Assembly (NCBI GenBank): GCA_903836515.1
Contig: CAILQW010000039.1
Location: 1-58,379, forward strand
Reading direction: 5' to 3'
DNA: 58,379 nt
Source of the DNA: Candidatus Omnitrophota bacterium
GTDB taxonomy: Bacteria; Omnitrophota; Gorgyraeia; Zapsychrales; Fredricksoniimonadaceae
The notes below the pieces were generated by a model. That model ran no database searches. It saw nothing but the letters and a program-made list of their open reading frames with translations, and was not told the origin of the DNA. Made by a program: the position numbers and the translations under genes. Positions 23,889 through 33,019 of this stretch are shown here, one piece after another (position 1 is the stretch's first letter; each line of letters opens with the position of its first letter).

Positions 23889-25475
23889 ATGATTCTAGAG
23901 CAAAGGATGTTTCTGGCAGTGATGTTGGCGGTGTGTTCTTCATGCCGGTTGGCGGCAGCCGAGGAGCCGGGCACCAACAGGTGGGTTGAGCCCATGGTGC
24001 AGCAGGTCCGTGTGCCGGAGCGTATCGACAGTGGCGTATTTTATCCCGCGCATGATGAAATGGTGATCCTCAGACCGGGGGCATGGGCTAAGGACGCGGC
24101 TTCAGCAGCAGCTTCCAATGCTGAGCCTGTTGTGCCGGCGGCCAAGCCATCGATAAGTGCCGGTTTGAAGCCGGAGATTATTACGATGACAGGGAAAATG
24201 AAGTTGTTTGAGGCGCTTCGCCTCATTGCTGAGACAGCCGGCAAGGAGCTGGTGCTGGGAAATGATGTGATTGACAGCGAGCTGACGCTGGATGTGAAGA
24301 ACATGAAGCTGGCTAACGCCATCAAGGGCCTTCTTTATCCCCTGGAATACGGTTATAAAATTGACGGGGATGAATTGATTGTGCTGGCCCGCGATACCCG
24401 TGCCTTCCGGGTTAACCGACCGCCGGTCACGCAGGCGTTTGATGCGATGACAACCAACGAAAGTTCAAGCGTCGGCGCGTCATCCGGTGTCGTTTCAACG
24501 GGTGTGTCGCCGCAGGCGCGGGTGCGGGTGGGGGCCAAGGTTCTTGTTCATAATAATGCAGACGCGCTTTCGTATTGGGAGGATGTGGAGGCGAATGTCA
24601 GAAATCTTGTTTCAAAAGACGGCATTGTGTCCGTGAACAAGGCGGCAGGAGTTGTTGTTGTCACAGATACGCCACGCCGGCTCGATCAGCTGGGGATATT
24701 TTTTGATGATATGAATGCGCGTGCGGGCCAACAGATCATGGTGGATGTCAAGGTTGTTGAAGTTGAACTTTCCCGGGAATACAAATTGGGGATCGATTGG
24801 GGCGCTTTGATGTCCCATGGAGATCTAAGGGGCGTTCAGTTGGCCACGAATTTTGCATCCGAGAATATGACATCAGGAAATTCAATGAATTTTACCGCGC
24901 GTGTGGGCAAGGATGGGGCCGGTGATACGGAATCCGGGATCAAGGCTGTGCTTAAAGCGCTTGAGTCTTTTGGACGGATCGACGTGGTGTCCCAGCCCCG
25001 GGTGATGATGTTGAATAATTCGGTGGCCAGTATTCAGGTGGGGGAAACAAAGTCATATGTCGAGAGCACCAACATGGAAACAACCCAGGGCGGGGGAACG
25101 ATCACATCAGCGGCGTTGAATGAGGTCCATGGAGGTGTGACACTCCAGATCGTCGGCAGTATCGCGGGTGAGGATGTGTTTCTGGGGGTAACGCCTGTTG
25201 TCAGCAGCATCGATGATATCCGCACGATTACCCTGGGGGGAGGGAGCAAGCTGGAAGCGCCTGATACATCGATGAAAACCATGAGCACGCTGGTCCGGGT
25301 TAAAGACGGCCATACGGTTGCCATTGGCGGGCTTATTACCCGGGATAAAAGGAGTGAACAACATGGTGTTCCATTCTTGTCCAGAGTCCCGCTTCTTGGG
25401 AAAGTTTTTTCGTATGAAGTGCGTCGCAACAGGCGTACGGAACTGGTCATTTTCATGACCCCGCATCGAGGTTAA
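23889..25475 (+). CDS. Type IVb/thin-pilus secretin (PilN/GspD family)
   Basis: 528 aa. Signal peptide about 1-24 (Cys-containing, ending LAAA before EE). An STN-like domain about 95-165 (MKLFEALRLIAETAGKELVLG...), a second domain 190-275, then the secretin barrel with VKVVEVELSREYKLGIDW, VVSQPRVMMLNNSVASIQVG and the C-terminal signature VPFLSRVPLLGKVFSYE...ELVIFMTP. Start ATG 23889 follows GGAGAGG. It forms an outer-membrane ring for a pilus. It follows traC by 43 nt, marking the switch from T4SS to pilus genes. The R64 PilN protein is the closest functional parallel I can name. Confidence 0.88.
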   Translation: MILEQRMFLAVMLAVCSSCRLAAAEEPGTNRWVEPMVQQVRVPERIDSGVFYPAHDEMVILRPGAWAKDAASAAASNAEPVVPAAKPSISAGLKPEIITMTGKMKLFEALRLIAETAGKELVLGNDVIDSELTLDVKNMKLANAIKGLLYPLEYGYKIDGDELIVLARDTRAFRVNRPPVTQAFDAMTTNESSSVGASSGVVSTGVSPQARVRVGAKVLVHNNADALSYWEDVEANVRNLVSKDGIVSVNKAAGVVVVTDTPRRLDQLGIFFDDMNARAGQQIMVDVKVVEVELSREYKLGIDWGALMSHGDLRGVQLATNFASENMTSGNSMNFTARVGKDGAGDTESGIKAVLKALESFGRIDVVSQPRVMMLNNSVASIQVGETKSYVESTNMETTQGGGTITSAALNEVHGGVTLQIVGSIAGEDVFLGVTPVVSSIDDIRTITLGGGSKLEAPDTSMKTMSTLVRVKDGHTVAIGGLITRDKRSEQHGVPFLSRVPLLGKVFSYEVRRNRRTELVIFMTPHRG

Positions 25476-25477
25476 CT

Positions 25478-26575
25478 ATGGGCCGCTATCTCTTTCAGAA
25501 CGGTAATGTGTATTTTTCATTAAACAAAAATTCAGGATGCATGACGTTTGAGGAATTCCTCGCATCGCCTATGCCAATGGACCCAGAGGCGCATGTTCTG
25601 GTTATAGAAACAGCACATGGCCGGATGGGGAACGCGCAGACGGAATTTATTCGCAGGATTAGTCATTCATTTTCACGGGGTAAGATTAAAACATTTGTCC
25701 CCTACAACCTGGCCTTGCGTGCGTTTGTCCTTGAGCGCGGACTGGTCGAATCAACAGATCCGATGATTGTGGTGGATAACATAGGGGACAGGTATTTGTT
25801 AAGCGCCTATAACACGCGTGAGGCGGTTGAGACACGGGTCCTTTTGCCGCAAAATGCGCAACGGATTGTGGAAGAGGTTCTGAGGACTCGAAAAAACCTG
25901 ATGGAAGGCGTCGGGCTGGGTCAGGGGAAAGATGTATGCCGGTTTCTTTCCAATGATCCGGAAGTTATTGAAGCCTTGGGTGGCGAAGATAAGGGATATG
26001 CCGTTTATTTTGAAACATTATTTCCGGCGTTTCAGGTTCTGGGCAAAACCAGGTTTGCCGTGCATTTGATGCCCCCTGAAGATATTGCCGCGCATCGACG
26101 GCAGGAAGATCTTTGGGTTTTGGCGCGCACGGGCGGTGTTGCGTTGCTGATGGTATTGTCCGGTGCTGGATATTATGTGACGGGAATTCGACCTGAAGAA
26201 TTTGTGGATCAAAAAATACGGATCGAGGCAGAAAAAAGATCGGTTTTGGAGGATGAATTAACAAAGGTTTCTGCGGATACTTACCAGGCGCGCCTTAAGG
26301 GGTTGCCGCACGCGGATTTTATGGACACGTTGCGTCAGTTTATGGAAGGGGTTCCTCCGGATGCCTGGATCAGGACGCTTTCATTTGAGCGCGACGCCGC
26401 TGAAAAGTGGTCTTTTACAGGGAGTATTGTTTTCAAAGAGAAACGTATTTTTCCTTTTTCGGCCAAGGGGATTTTCAACGGGGCTGATGTGGCCTCGGTG
26501 TTTATTGATGACAATCCGGGGCTCAGGATACATGCGGCACTGTGTTCTCCTGCTGCTGCAGAAAGGAATCTGTGA
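25478..26575 (+). CDS. Bitopic pilus-assembly protein (PilO2/GspL-like), tentative
   Basis: 365 aa: a cytoplasmic N-terminal domain of about 210 residues, one membrane segment (about 214-232, VLARTGGVALLMVLSGAGYYV), a coiled segment (RIEAEKRSVLEDEL) and a C-terminal ferredoxin-like part (VPPDAWIRTLSFERDAAEKWSFTG) that resembles PilN/PilO-type inner-membrane platform proteins. Position between secretin and ATPase is that of pilO in the R64 thin-pilus locus. I cannot find a signature that fixes the family. The stop overlaps the next start (TGATG). Confidence 0.55.
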   Translation: MGRYLFQNGNVYFSLNKNSGCMTFEEFLASPMPMDPEAHVLVIETAHGRMGNAQTEFIRRISHSFSRGKIKTFVPYNLALRAFVLERGLVESTDPMIVVDNIGDRYLLSAYNTREAVETRVLLPQNAQRIVEEVLRTRKNLMEGVGLGQGKDVCRFLSNDPEVIEALGGEDKGYAVYFETLFPAFQVLGKTRFAVHLMPPEDIAAHRRQEDLWVLARTGGVALLMVLSGAGYYVTGIRPEEFVDQKIRIEAEKRSVLEDELTKVSADTYQARLKGLPHADFMDTLRQFMEGVPPDAWIRTLSFERDAAEKWSFTGSIVFKEKRIFPFSAKGIFNGADVASVFIDDNPGLRIHAALCSPAAAERNL

Positions 26576-27063
26576 TGAAGGTGATGATGATATTTTTCGG
26601 GATTGCTGTGATGCTGTCCGGATTTATATTAGGCCATGCATCCCGCATGCGTGTCGAGAAGAAAGAGGTGGTGCTTGATCATTTACGGCAAGATACGGTC
26701 CGTGTTAATGAAAAAATTGAAGCGTGTAAGGGGTTACCCCATGAATCGCCTCGTGATCTGATCCGGGAATATACGGGTTTTATTAACGATATTCATGCGA
26801 TGGGACGGGCAGAGGGAATGATGTGCGGGGTGATTGTCCCGGGGGTGATTCAAGGGGATGTGGCTCACAGCGCGGGCATTTCATCGTGGGATGGGGTGAG
26901 GCAGCTAAATGTTCAGGTTGTATGCCCGCTGGGGCGGGGGAAGGGCCTGCTTTCATTGTTGGATGTCTTTACCGATATCGAACGTAACGGTTCAGTCGTG
27001 ATCCGGGGAATGCATCAGGACAAGGATGTTCTTAGGGCTGAATTTCTTATTGTGGGACGTTAG
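26575..27063 (+). CDS. PilO/GspM-like inner-membrane protein
   Basis: 162 aa with an N-terminal membrane helix (about 2-20), a coiled-coil linker (about 25-50) and a compact domain ending in an alternating strand pattern (NVQVVCPLGRGKGLLSLLDVFTDIERNGSVVIRG), the PilO/GspM layout. The longer frame starting upstream inside the previous gene is not needed; ATG 26575 has AAAGGAA upstream. Likely partner of the preceding bitopic protein in the platform that links secretin and motor. Confidence 0.55.
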   Translation: MKVMMIFFGIAVMLSGFILGHASRMRVEKKEVVLDHLRQDTVRVNEKIEACKGLPHESPRDLIREYTGFINDIHAMGRAEGMMCGVIVPGVIQGDVAHSAGISSWDGVRQLNVQVVCPLGRGKGLLSLLDVFTDIERNGSVVIRGMHQDKDVLRAEFLIVGR

Positions 27064-27075
27064 GAGGAATACGTT

Positions 27076-27540
27076 ATGAAGAGGTGGCTAGGGCTGGTTT
27101 TTGGGATTTTCTTGATAATGCCGGGAGTGCAGGCAGAGGAAAAGGCTGTGGTGGTTGAGGGTACGGCGCTGGAAAAGCTGCGCGCACAGGTCGATATTGA
27201 ACGATCCAGAGAGCAGGAGCTTCAGTTATTGCAGTTGGATGTCGAGCGCCTGAAACTTGAACTTGAGAAAAAGAAGGCGGTTCTTGAGCTTGCCAGTCTT
27301 TCCGCAGGAGGAGAGGCCAGAAATGTTGGAGTTCAGCCAGGGACAGAATCGAGCCTTCATGTGCGGTATGTTTCTATTGTCGGTACGCGCAAGGAAGCTG
27401 TGATCGATGCTGACGGGGTTGAGGCGCACGTGAAAGAAGGGGATGTCTGGAGTGGAAGGATGGTCAGAAAGATTTCGGAAGCAGGGGTTGTTACGGCGGC
27501 TCAGGACGGGCAGGAAAATTTTTATCCGGTGAAGCGCTGA
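27076..27540 (+). CDS. PilP-like secreted pilus protein
   Basis: 154 aa with a signal peptide (about 1-20, GVQA), a coiled coil (about 30-72, rich in Leu/Glu/Lys) and a small beta domain (HVRYVSIVGTRKEAVIDADGVEAHVKEGDVWSGRMVRKIS...) that looks like the HR domain of PilP/GspC proteins, which bind the secretin. R64-type PilP has the same order of parts. Ribosome binding site TAGGAGGA is strong. Confidence 0.65.
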   Translation: MKRWLGLVFGIFLIMPGVQAEEKAVVVEGTALEKLRAQVDIERSREQELQLLQLDVERLKLELEKKKAVLELASLSAGGEARNVGVQPGTESSLHVRYVSIVGTRKEAVIDADGVEAHVKEGDVWSGRMVRKISEAGVVTAAQDGQENFYPVKR

Positions 27541-27553
27541 AAAGGGTCTATTG

Positions 27554-29170
27554 ATGAAACTGGAACAATTGGGTTCGTTATTGGTCAGGAAGGGTGCCAT
27601 TACACCAGGGGCGTTGTCGCTGGGGCTGGCTGTCCAGGCGTGTTCATGTGAAAGGCAGCGGCTGGGCCGGATTTTGCGGCAGTATGAACTTCTTCGGGAA
27701 GTTGAGTTGACGGCGGCATTGGCCGAGCAGTCCGGTTGGCCTGTTTTTGAAGGCAATGTCTGTGTGGATCATCAAGCGGCACACAGGCTCGGGCTTGATT
27801 TCTTGCGCGGGCATGCTGTTCTTCCTCAGGTAGATGCGCAGGGTGCGGTCTTTATTTTGACGGATCCCTACGATACCCGTGCGACGGATTATGTTGTGTC
27901 TGTGTTTGGTGCTGACGCAAGATTTTTTATCGGCGATACAGAGATTGTTACGCGTGTTATGGAGGATTTTCTTAAAGAGAGGTTGGACGGACATGCCCGC
28001 GAAGGTTCACGCGCGCCTGTTCAGGATGCGGCCGATGCGCTCTTGAATGAGGCGGTCGCCCTTGGGGCAACGGATATTCATATTGAACCTTCGGAAAACA
28101 CCGTGGATGTACGCTTTCGCCTGGATGGTGTTCTGAGGTTTCAGCGTTCATTCCCTTTGCAGGATCATGCCAGGGTTGTGAATGTTTTCTTTAACCGGGC
28201 TGAAATCAGCGCCGGGGATGCTTTAAGGCTTCACGATGCGCGGTTTGATCATGTGTATGGCAGCAGGAAGATGGATATCCGGCTTTCCCATTTACCTTCT
28301 GTCCATGGATCGTCGTTGGTCCTCAGGCTCCTTGACAAGACGCGGTCGGCCGTCCCGTTGGAAAGCCTGGGATACGCCCCGCAGCATTGTGGCGTCATTG
28401 AGCGTGCCGTACAAAGTCCCCACGGGATCGTGTTATTGACGGGGCCTACCGGATGCGGCAAAACCACAAGTCTTTATGCGATGCTTAACCATGTGAAACA
28501 TATGGGGACCAAGGTCGTGGCGGTGGAGGACCCTGTGGAGATCAAACTCCCTTTGGTGACCCAGGTTCCTGTTGATATCCGCAAAGGCCATGATTTTCAT
28601 CATCTGACCCGGGCTTTTCTTCGTCATGATCCTGATATTATTTTGATCGGAGAGATCCGTGACGAGAAGACCGCGAGTGAGGCTGTTCGTGCGGCCATCA
28701 CAGGGCACAAGGTCTTTTCAACGCTGCATACTAATGATGCGGTAAGTGCAATTTTGCGGCTGCGTGATCTGGGTGTAGATAACAGTTATATCGCCAGCAC
28801 ACTCAAGTGTGTTGTTTCCCAGAGGCTTGTCCGGAAGCTTTGCCTGCATTGCCGGGTCGAAGAGTTTGTCACAGCGGCCGCACTGCCTGAAATTGAGCGG
28901 GTATTTGTCAGCGGGCCAGGACAGATCATTCATCGGGCGGATCCGCGGGGATGCCCGCGTTGTTTTGACGGATATGCTGGACGAACAGTGGTGGCAGAAA
29001 CATTGTTTATCGACGATGACATACGTTTCATGATCGAGCAGGGTCTGGTAAATGAGATTTCCCTGAAAATAAAGGAAAAGCCGGGGGCTGTCACGATGCG
29101 TGCGGACGCCCGCCGGCTTGTCAGTGAAGGGATCATTGCACCCCAAGAGGCTGCAAGGGTGGTGGGATGA
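27554..29170 (+). CDS. Pilus assembly ATPase PilB/GspE family
   Basis: 538-aa hexameric motor for pilin polymerisation. N-terminal MshEN-type domain about 1-140; Walker A GPTGCGKTTS from residue 297; Asp box VVAVEDPVEIKL; Walker B IILIGEIRDEKTA; His box GHKVFSTLHTNDA; and a CLHC...CPRC zinc tetracysteine motif after the nucleotide domain. ATG 27554 has AAAGGG 8 nt upstream and is preferred over the TTG three bases earlier. No PilT-type retraction ATPase is in the window. Confidence 0.93.
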   Translation: MKLEQLGSLLVRKGAITPGALSLGLAVQACSCERQRLGRILRQYELLREVELTAALAEQSGWPVFEGNVCVDHQAAHRLGLDFLRGHAVLPQVDAQGAVFILTDPYDTRATDYVVSVFGADARFFIGDTEIVTRVMEDFLKERLDGHAREGSRAPVQDAADALLNEAVALGATDIHIEPSENTVDVRFRLDGVLRFQRSFPLQDHARVVNVFFNRAEISAGDALRLHDARFDHVYGSRKMDIRLSHLPSVHGSSLVLRLLDKTRSAVPLESLGYAPQHCGVIERAVQSPHGIVLLTGPTGCGKTTSLYAMLNHVKHMGTKVVAVEDPVEIKLPLVTQVPVDIRKGHDFHHLTRAFLRHDPDIILIGEIRDEKTASEAVRAAITGHKVFSTLHTNDAVSAILRLRDLGVDNSYIASTLKCVVSQRLVRKLCLHCRVEEFVTAAALPEIERVFVSGPGQIIHRADPRGCPRCFDGYAGRTVVAETLFIDDDIRFMIEQGLVNEISLKIKEKPGAVTMRADARRLVSEGIIAPQEAARVVG

Positions 29171-30366
29171 TGGCCTGGCGGTTTGTTGCGATTCATTCTT
29201 CCGGTCATGAGGTTGTGGGGGCCGAATGGGGGACGCGTGCTGATGTTCTGGCGCGCCTGGCCAAGCGGGGGCTGCATCTGGTGTCTTTGGAACCTGATGT
29301 CATTCTCGCGGTTCAAAGTCTGGCGTTCGGGGCTTCAATTCCCCCGGATCGTTTGACATTTTTTTTCAGGGATTTTTCAAACATGTTGGCGGCAGGCATC
29401 ACGCTGAACCACATGATGGGAACTTTGAAAGAGGCGATCCTTGACCCGCGTTTGTCGCGTGCGTGCGATGCGATCTCCTGCGAGCTTGCGGCGGGGCGTT
29501 CCTTGGCCGAAGCGATGGCGCAGACGCGTCAGTTTCCCCGTTTGGCGGTCAATGCCGTGAAGGCGGGAGAGCGTGCCGGGAATCTTCCTCTTGTCACAGG
29601 GCTTTTGGCCGATCATTTCGAGTTGTCGTCGAAATTGAAAGGTAAATGTCTGGAAGCGTTGATTTATCCGGCGTGTGTTGTATTTTTTCTGCTTGTGTCT
29701 CTGGTGTATGTGTCCCAGTCCGTTGTGCCTCAGCTGGCGCCGCTCTTGCCTGCGCAAGCCATGGATAGTCCTTTAACCAGGGTTATGCTGGCCTTGAGCG
29801 GCTGCGTGCGGCATGCGTGGATCATGATGGTGTTTATTGCCGGAGGGATCTTCGTCCTGGCAGGCGTCCTGATCCGGCGTTATCCCCGTGCGTGGTATGT
29901 CTGCCTGAGGCATATTCCAGGTATTGGCCATGTCAACAGGGATCTGGAGATCGGGTTGTGTTTTTTTGATATTTTCGTGCTCCTTCGCAGCGGCATTCCC
30001 CTGGATACGGCGCTGCGCGAGGCGGCATCTTCGGCTGGCAATCTGACGGGTGCAGAACTGGAACAATGTTGTCAGTATCTTGCGGGCGGGCATACATTTT
30101 CATCGGCCTTGGCCCAGGGGAAATATTTTCCGCGTCTTGTCGTGGAAACGATCAGGCTGGGAGAGGAAATGGGACGCTACGATGATTATTGCGAAAGGGT
30201 ATTTAAATTATATTACCGTTCTTTTGAAACGCGTGTCAGTGCGCTGGTGGGGGCGCTTCAGCCAGTGTTGCTGGGGGTGTGCGCGGTATTTGTTATTGCC
30301 ATGGCATTTGCTTTTTTGAAACCAATTTATGCGAACCTCACGCATATGGGTGTGTTAAAACCATAA
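29167..30366 (+). CDS. Pilus platform protein PilC/GspF family
   Basis: 399-aa inner-membrane protein that couples the ATPase to pilin extraction. It has the two repeated GspF domains: FFRDFSNMLAAGITL...LAAGRSLAEAM and FFDIFVLLRSGIPLDTAL...AGGHTFSSALAQ, each followed by membrane helices, and the C-terminal helix about 365-385. The start overlaps the pilB stop. Confidence 0.92.
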   Translation: MMAWRFVAIHSSGHEVVGAEWGTRADVLARLAKRGLHLVSLEPDVILAVQSLAFGASIPPDRLTFFFRDFSNMLAAGITLNHMMGTLKEAILDPRLSRACDAISCELAAGRSLAEAMAQTRQFPRLAVNAVKAGERAGNLPLVTGLLADHFELSSKLKGKCLEALIYPACVVFFLLVSLVYVSQSVVPQLAPLLPAQAMDSPLTRVMLALSGCVRHAWIMMVFIAGGIFVLAGVLIRRYPRAWYVCLRHIPGIGHVNRDLEIGLCFFDIFVLLRSGIPLDTALREAASSAGNLTGAELEQCCQYLAGGHTFSSALAQGKYFPRLVVETIRLGEEMGRYDDYCERVFKLYYRSFETRVSALVGALQPVLLGVCAVFVIAMAFAFLKPIYANLTHMGVLKP

Positions 30367-30381
30367 ACCAAGGAGAGAACG

Positions 30382-30828
30382 ATGAAAAAGATCATGCAAA
30401 AGAACAAGGGGTTTTCGTTGATGGAGCTGGCAATATCTGTCGGGCTGATAGCGGTCCTGGTCAGTGTGGTCGCGGCGGGCGGGGGGATGATGAACAAGTG
30501 CCGTCTTCAGCGTGAAGCGCAGGCAGTGGAGAGTTTGCGCCTGGCTTCCCAGAATTATCTTTCGGGGAAGAATCTGACGTATGCGGGGGTCAGTGTGGCG
30601 GCGTTAAAGAACGCCGGGCTTTTGCCTAATAATTTTGATCCGGCCCAGGCAAACAGTTTTGGCGGAGATTATACCGTGGCCGCCAATGAACAGGATAATA
30701 CGAAGGTGGATATCACATTGGCCAGTGTGCCGTCCTCGGCGGGGACAGAATTGAACGATGTGTTCAAATCCCGGGCTGATGCGATCAGTTATGATCAGAC
30801 AGGCAGGGTGTGGAAGGCGACGTTTTAA
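30382..30828 (+). CDS. Major prepilin, type IV
   Basis: 148 aa. Leader MKKIMQKNKG ends at the cleavage site G|FSLMELAIS with Glu at +5 and a 20-residue hydrophobic helix. The globular part is short and Ala/Asn-rich, like R64 PilS or other type IVb-like pilins. Strong ribosome binding site AAGGAGAG. It is the first of three consecutive pilin-type genes and the best candidate for the major subunit. A prepilin peptidase must be encoded elsewhere. Confidence 0.85.
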   Translation: MKKIMQKNKGFSLMELAISVGLIAVLVSVVAAGGGMMNKCRLQREAQAVESLRLASQNYLSGKNLTYAGVSVAALKNAGLLPNNFDPAQANSFGGDYTVAANEQDNTKVDITLASVPSSAGTELNDVFKSRADAISYDQTGRVWKATF

Positions 30829-31277
30829 TGGGACGTGCTGTAAGTTTATGGGAATTGTCTGTGGGTGTTGTGCTGGCTGTGGTGCTGGCAGGGGCGTTGG
30901 TGGTTTCAACCGGAAAACCGGTGGCCATGGCCCGCAGCCAGCGCACATGCGCAGATATGGAGTCTTTTCTTGCTGCCGGCCGGCAGTACGATGCGATGTA
31001 TGGGGTGTGGCCGTCCTCGTGGGGGGATATGGACAAGGTCCTGCCTCAAATGCCCCGGCAGAACCAATGGGGACGTCCGTATGTTTTTGGATCTGACCAG
31101 CGGCGTTTGTGGCTGGAAACAGATATCCCGGCGGGGTCGCTAACGGCCATGGCGGCAGGATATTCTCTGGTTGTCCAGCATGGAGGAACTTATGACCGTA
31201 TCCGCGTGTCTGTCAGTCGATTTTACGGCCAAGCCGCACGGCTTGTTTATGAGAAAAGGAATGCCCATGTACCTTAA
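30828..31277 (+). CDS. Minor pseudopilin with atypical leader
   Basis: 149 aa. A very short leader with A|VSLWELSVGV in place of the usual G|FTLIE, Glu at +5, then a hydrophobic helix. The globular part contains PSSWGDMDKVLPQMPRQNQWGRPYVF, a pattern common to minor pilins. ATG overlaps the previous stop (TAATG); the GTG at 30810 lies inside the preceding gene. It overlaps the next gene by 11 nt. Function as a minor pilin is inferred from helix and context. Confidence 0.65.
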   Translation: MGRAVSLWELSVGVVLAVVLAGALVVSTGKPVAMARSQRTCADMESFLAAGRQYDAMYGVWPSSWGDMDKVLPQMPRQNQWGRPYVFGSDQRRLWLETDIPAGSLTAMAAGYSLVVQHGGTYDRIRVSVSRFYGQAARLVYEKRNAHVP

Positions 31278-32154
31278 AAAAGGTTTTACGCTGATCGAAC
31301 TATCGCTGGTTCTTTTTATTGCCATGGTGATGGCCAGTGCGGTTGTGCCTAATTTTGTCCGTTCGTTACACATTGAAGCCGCACGCAAGACCGCCCTGGA
31401 GATGTCTCAAATCGCGGAAGCCGGTCGGGCCTACTATATTGAGCAGAAACAATGGCCTGACGGGATCGATGCCTTGCGCACGGCTGGTTTTATGGATAAT
31501 GCATGGGGAGGCAAAAATCCTTTTGGTGGACTTTATACTCTGGCGCGGACCGGGTCGTTGCTGGAGATCGCGACAACATTGCCCGGAGATATGGCCCAGG
31601 TTGCGGGGGTCTTGCTTCCGATGCCGGCTGTCAGCGGGACGCGGGTCAGTTTCTCCGTAACGCCGCCAGGAGCAGATGCCTTGCCTCAGACGGGAACGAT
31701 CGTGCCATGGCCGTCGGCGGTTATTCCCCAGGGCTGGCTGATCTGTGACGGACGTCCTGTTTCCCGTACAGATTACAAGAGCCTCTTTGCGGTGATAGGC
31801 ACAGTGTACGGGGCGGGGGATGGGGCGGGCACATTTAATTTGCCGGATCTTCGGGGTCGTACCGTTGTCGGGCTTGATAACATGGGTGGAGGCTCAGCCA
31901 ATGTAATAACGGATCTTGCGGGACGTACCTTGGGCGGAAAATTCGGCGAAGAAGCGCATCGGTTGACCGTTGCGGAAATGCCCTCCCATGCTCATGGATA
32001 TAACGAATCGCCCTGGTTTGGAGCCCGTTACGATGGCCATTCTTCGCCACTGCTGACGTCACAGCGGGCGGCCACAACATCTTCAGCGGGAGGAGATCTT
32101 GCTCATAATAATCTTCAGCCGTCGATGGGTTTGTATTGGATCGTAAAGTCCTGA
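31267..32154 (+). CDS. PilV-like minor pilin with phage tail-collar domain
   Basis: 295 aa. Prepilin leader MYLKKG|FTLIELSLVL (Glu +5) and a hydrophobic helix, then a pilin-like body to about 130. Residues about 138-200 form a phage tail-collar domain (PQGWLICDGRPVSRTDYKSLFAVIGTVYGAGDG, FNLPDLRGRTVVG), and the end NNLQPSMGLYWIVK is the usual close of collar fibre proteins. Plausibly the tip adhesin, in the role that PilV plays on R64 thin pili. ATG 31267 has AAAAGGA 6 nt upstream; ATG 31261 is the alternative. Confidence 0.88.
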   Translation: MYLKKGFTLIELSLVLFIAMVMASAVVPNFVRSLHIEAARKTALEMSQIAEAGRAYYIEQKQWPDGIDALRTAGFMDNAWGGKNPFGGLYTLARTGSLLEIATTLPGDMAQVAGVLLPMPAVSGTRVSFSVTPPGADALPQTGTIVPWPSAVIPQGWLICDGRPVSRTDYKSLFAVIGTVYGAGDGAGTFNLPDLRGRTVVGLDNMGGGSANVITDLAGRTLGGKFGEEAHRLTVAEMPSHAHGYNESPWFGARYDGHSSPLLTSQRAATTSSAGGDLAHNNLQPSMGLYWIVKS

Positions 32155-32155
32155 T

Positions 32156-33019
32156 ATGCGGGTATGGTTGATCGTTCTTATGCTGGTGATGTCCGCTGTA
32201 TCATCATGGGCTGAAGAAAGCATGGCAGCACTGGCTGCCCAGGCAGACTGGTCCTGTGTCCGTTTTCAGGTTATAGGGGTGTGTCGTCGCAATACACCGC
32301 CTTATGTGGGGGCCAAGGTGCGCTATTGGCAGCCTGTGTTGTTGGTGGAGACGACAAAGCGTTCAGGGCAATCGGGGATTGTGGAGTTAAAGGCCTTGGT
32401 GGCATCGTTGGCAGGCCAGAAACCCCTGGAGGCATCATGCGGTGCTGCGGGGCAGACGGATACGACAGCGCTTCAGATGAATGAGGCGCATGTATTCGGG
32501 TTTCCTCTTTCCGATGCGTTCTCGCTGATCGTCGAAGCCCCTTGTGAGGGGCCGCCGGATCTCAGCGGGATGGTGAGTTATTTGAGTGAACAGGATGAGG
32601 ATGAGTGGCGGCGTGCCCGTTTGGAGCAAAATAATCCGCTTTCTGTGATGACGGCTAAGACAGCGCCAGTATGCGATCGTTATGGCGCTTTGTTCCCGGG
32701 GATGTGCCTGGGAACGTGGGGGCCGCTCTATCCGCGCACAGGTTTTGTGATCCAGGCCAGTGCGCCGGTTGCTTCTGCGGTCAGCGCCTTTCGGGCTGTG
32801 GATATCGCGGCATTAAAGCCGCAAACGCCGCACCGCGTTATTTCGCCGGTGCTTTTCTGGCCGGACGTCCGTTATGACCGGATGCAGATGGTTGCACCGG
32901 TAAGGAAACAGTGCATGTCCGTGGGGGAAAATTCCATGTTCTGGGAGCGCGGGGCAGGCGCGCGTGACGGGAGGTACGTTTGGATCTATTGGCGAAAAAA
33001 AGAGTGTTGTTTGTTCTGA
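32156..33019 (+). CDS. TraU-family conjugation protein
   Basis: 287 aa with a signal peptide (about 1-20, SSWA). Several Cys residues and the pattern CVRFQVIGVCRR...KVRYWQPVLLVETTKRSG match the TraU region G-x-x-x-x-x-W-E-P-x-x-L-V-x-V; LGTWGPLYPRTGFV and the closing WIYWRKKECC also agree with TraU or the related integrating-element family. TraU proteins are periplasmic and needed for DNA transfer rather than pilus growth. The match returns the operon from pilus to conjugation functions. Confidence 0.72.
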   Translation: MRVWLIVLMLVMSAVSSWAEESMAALAAQADWSCVRFQVIGVCRRNTPPYVGAKVRYWQPVLLVETTKRSGQSGIVELKALVASLAGQKPLEASCGAAGQTDTTALQMNEAHVFGFPLSDAFSLIVEAPCEGPPDLSGMVSYLSEQDEDEWRRARLEQNNPLSVMTAKTAPVCDRYGALFPGMCLGTWGPLYPRTGFVIQASAPVASAVSAFRAVDIAALKPQTPHRVISPVLFWPDVRYDRMQMVAPVRKQCMSVGENSMFWERGAGARDGRYVWIYWRKKECCLF

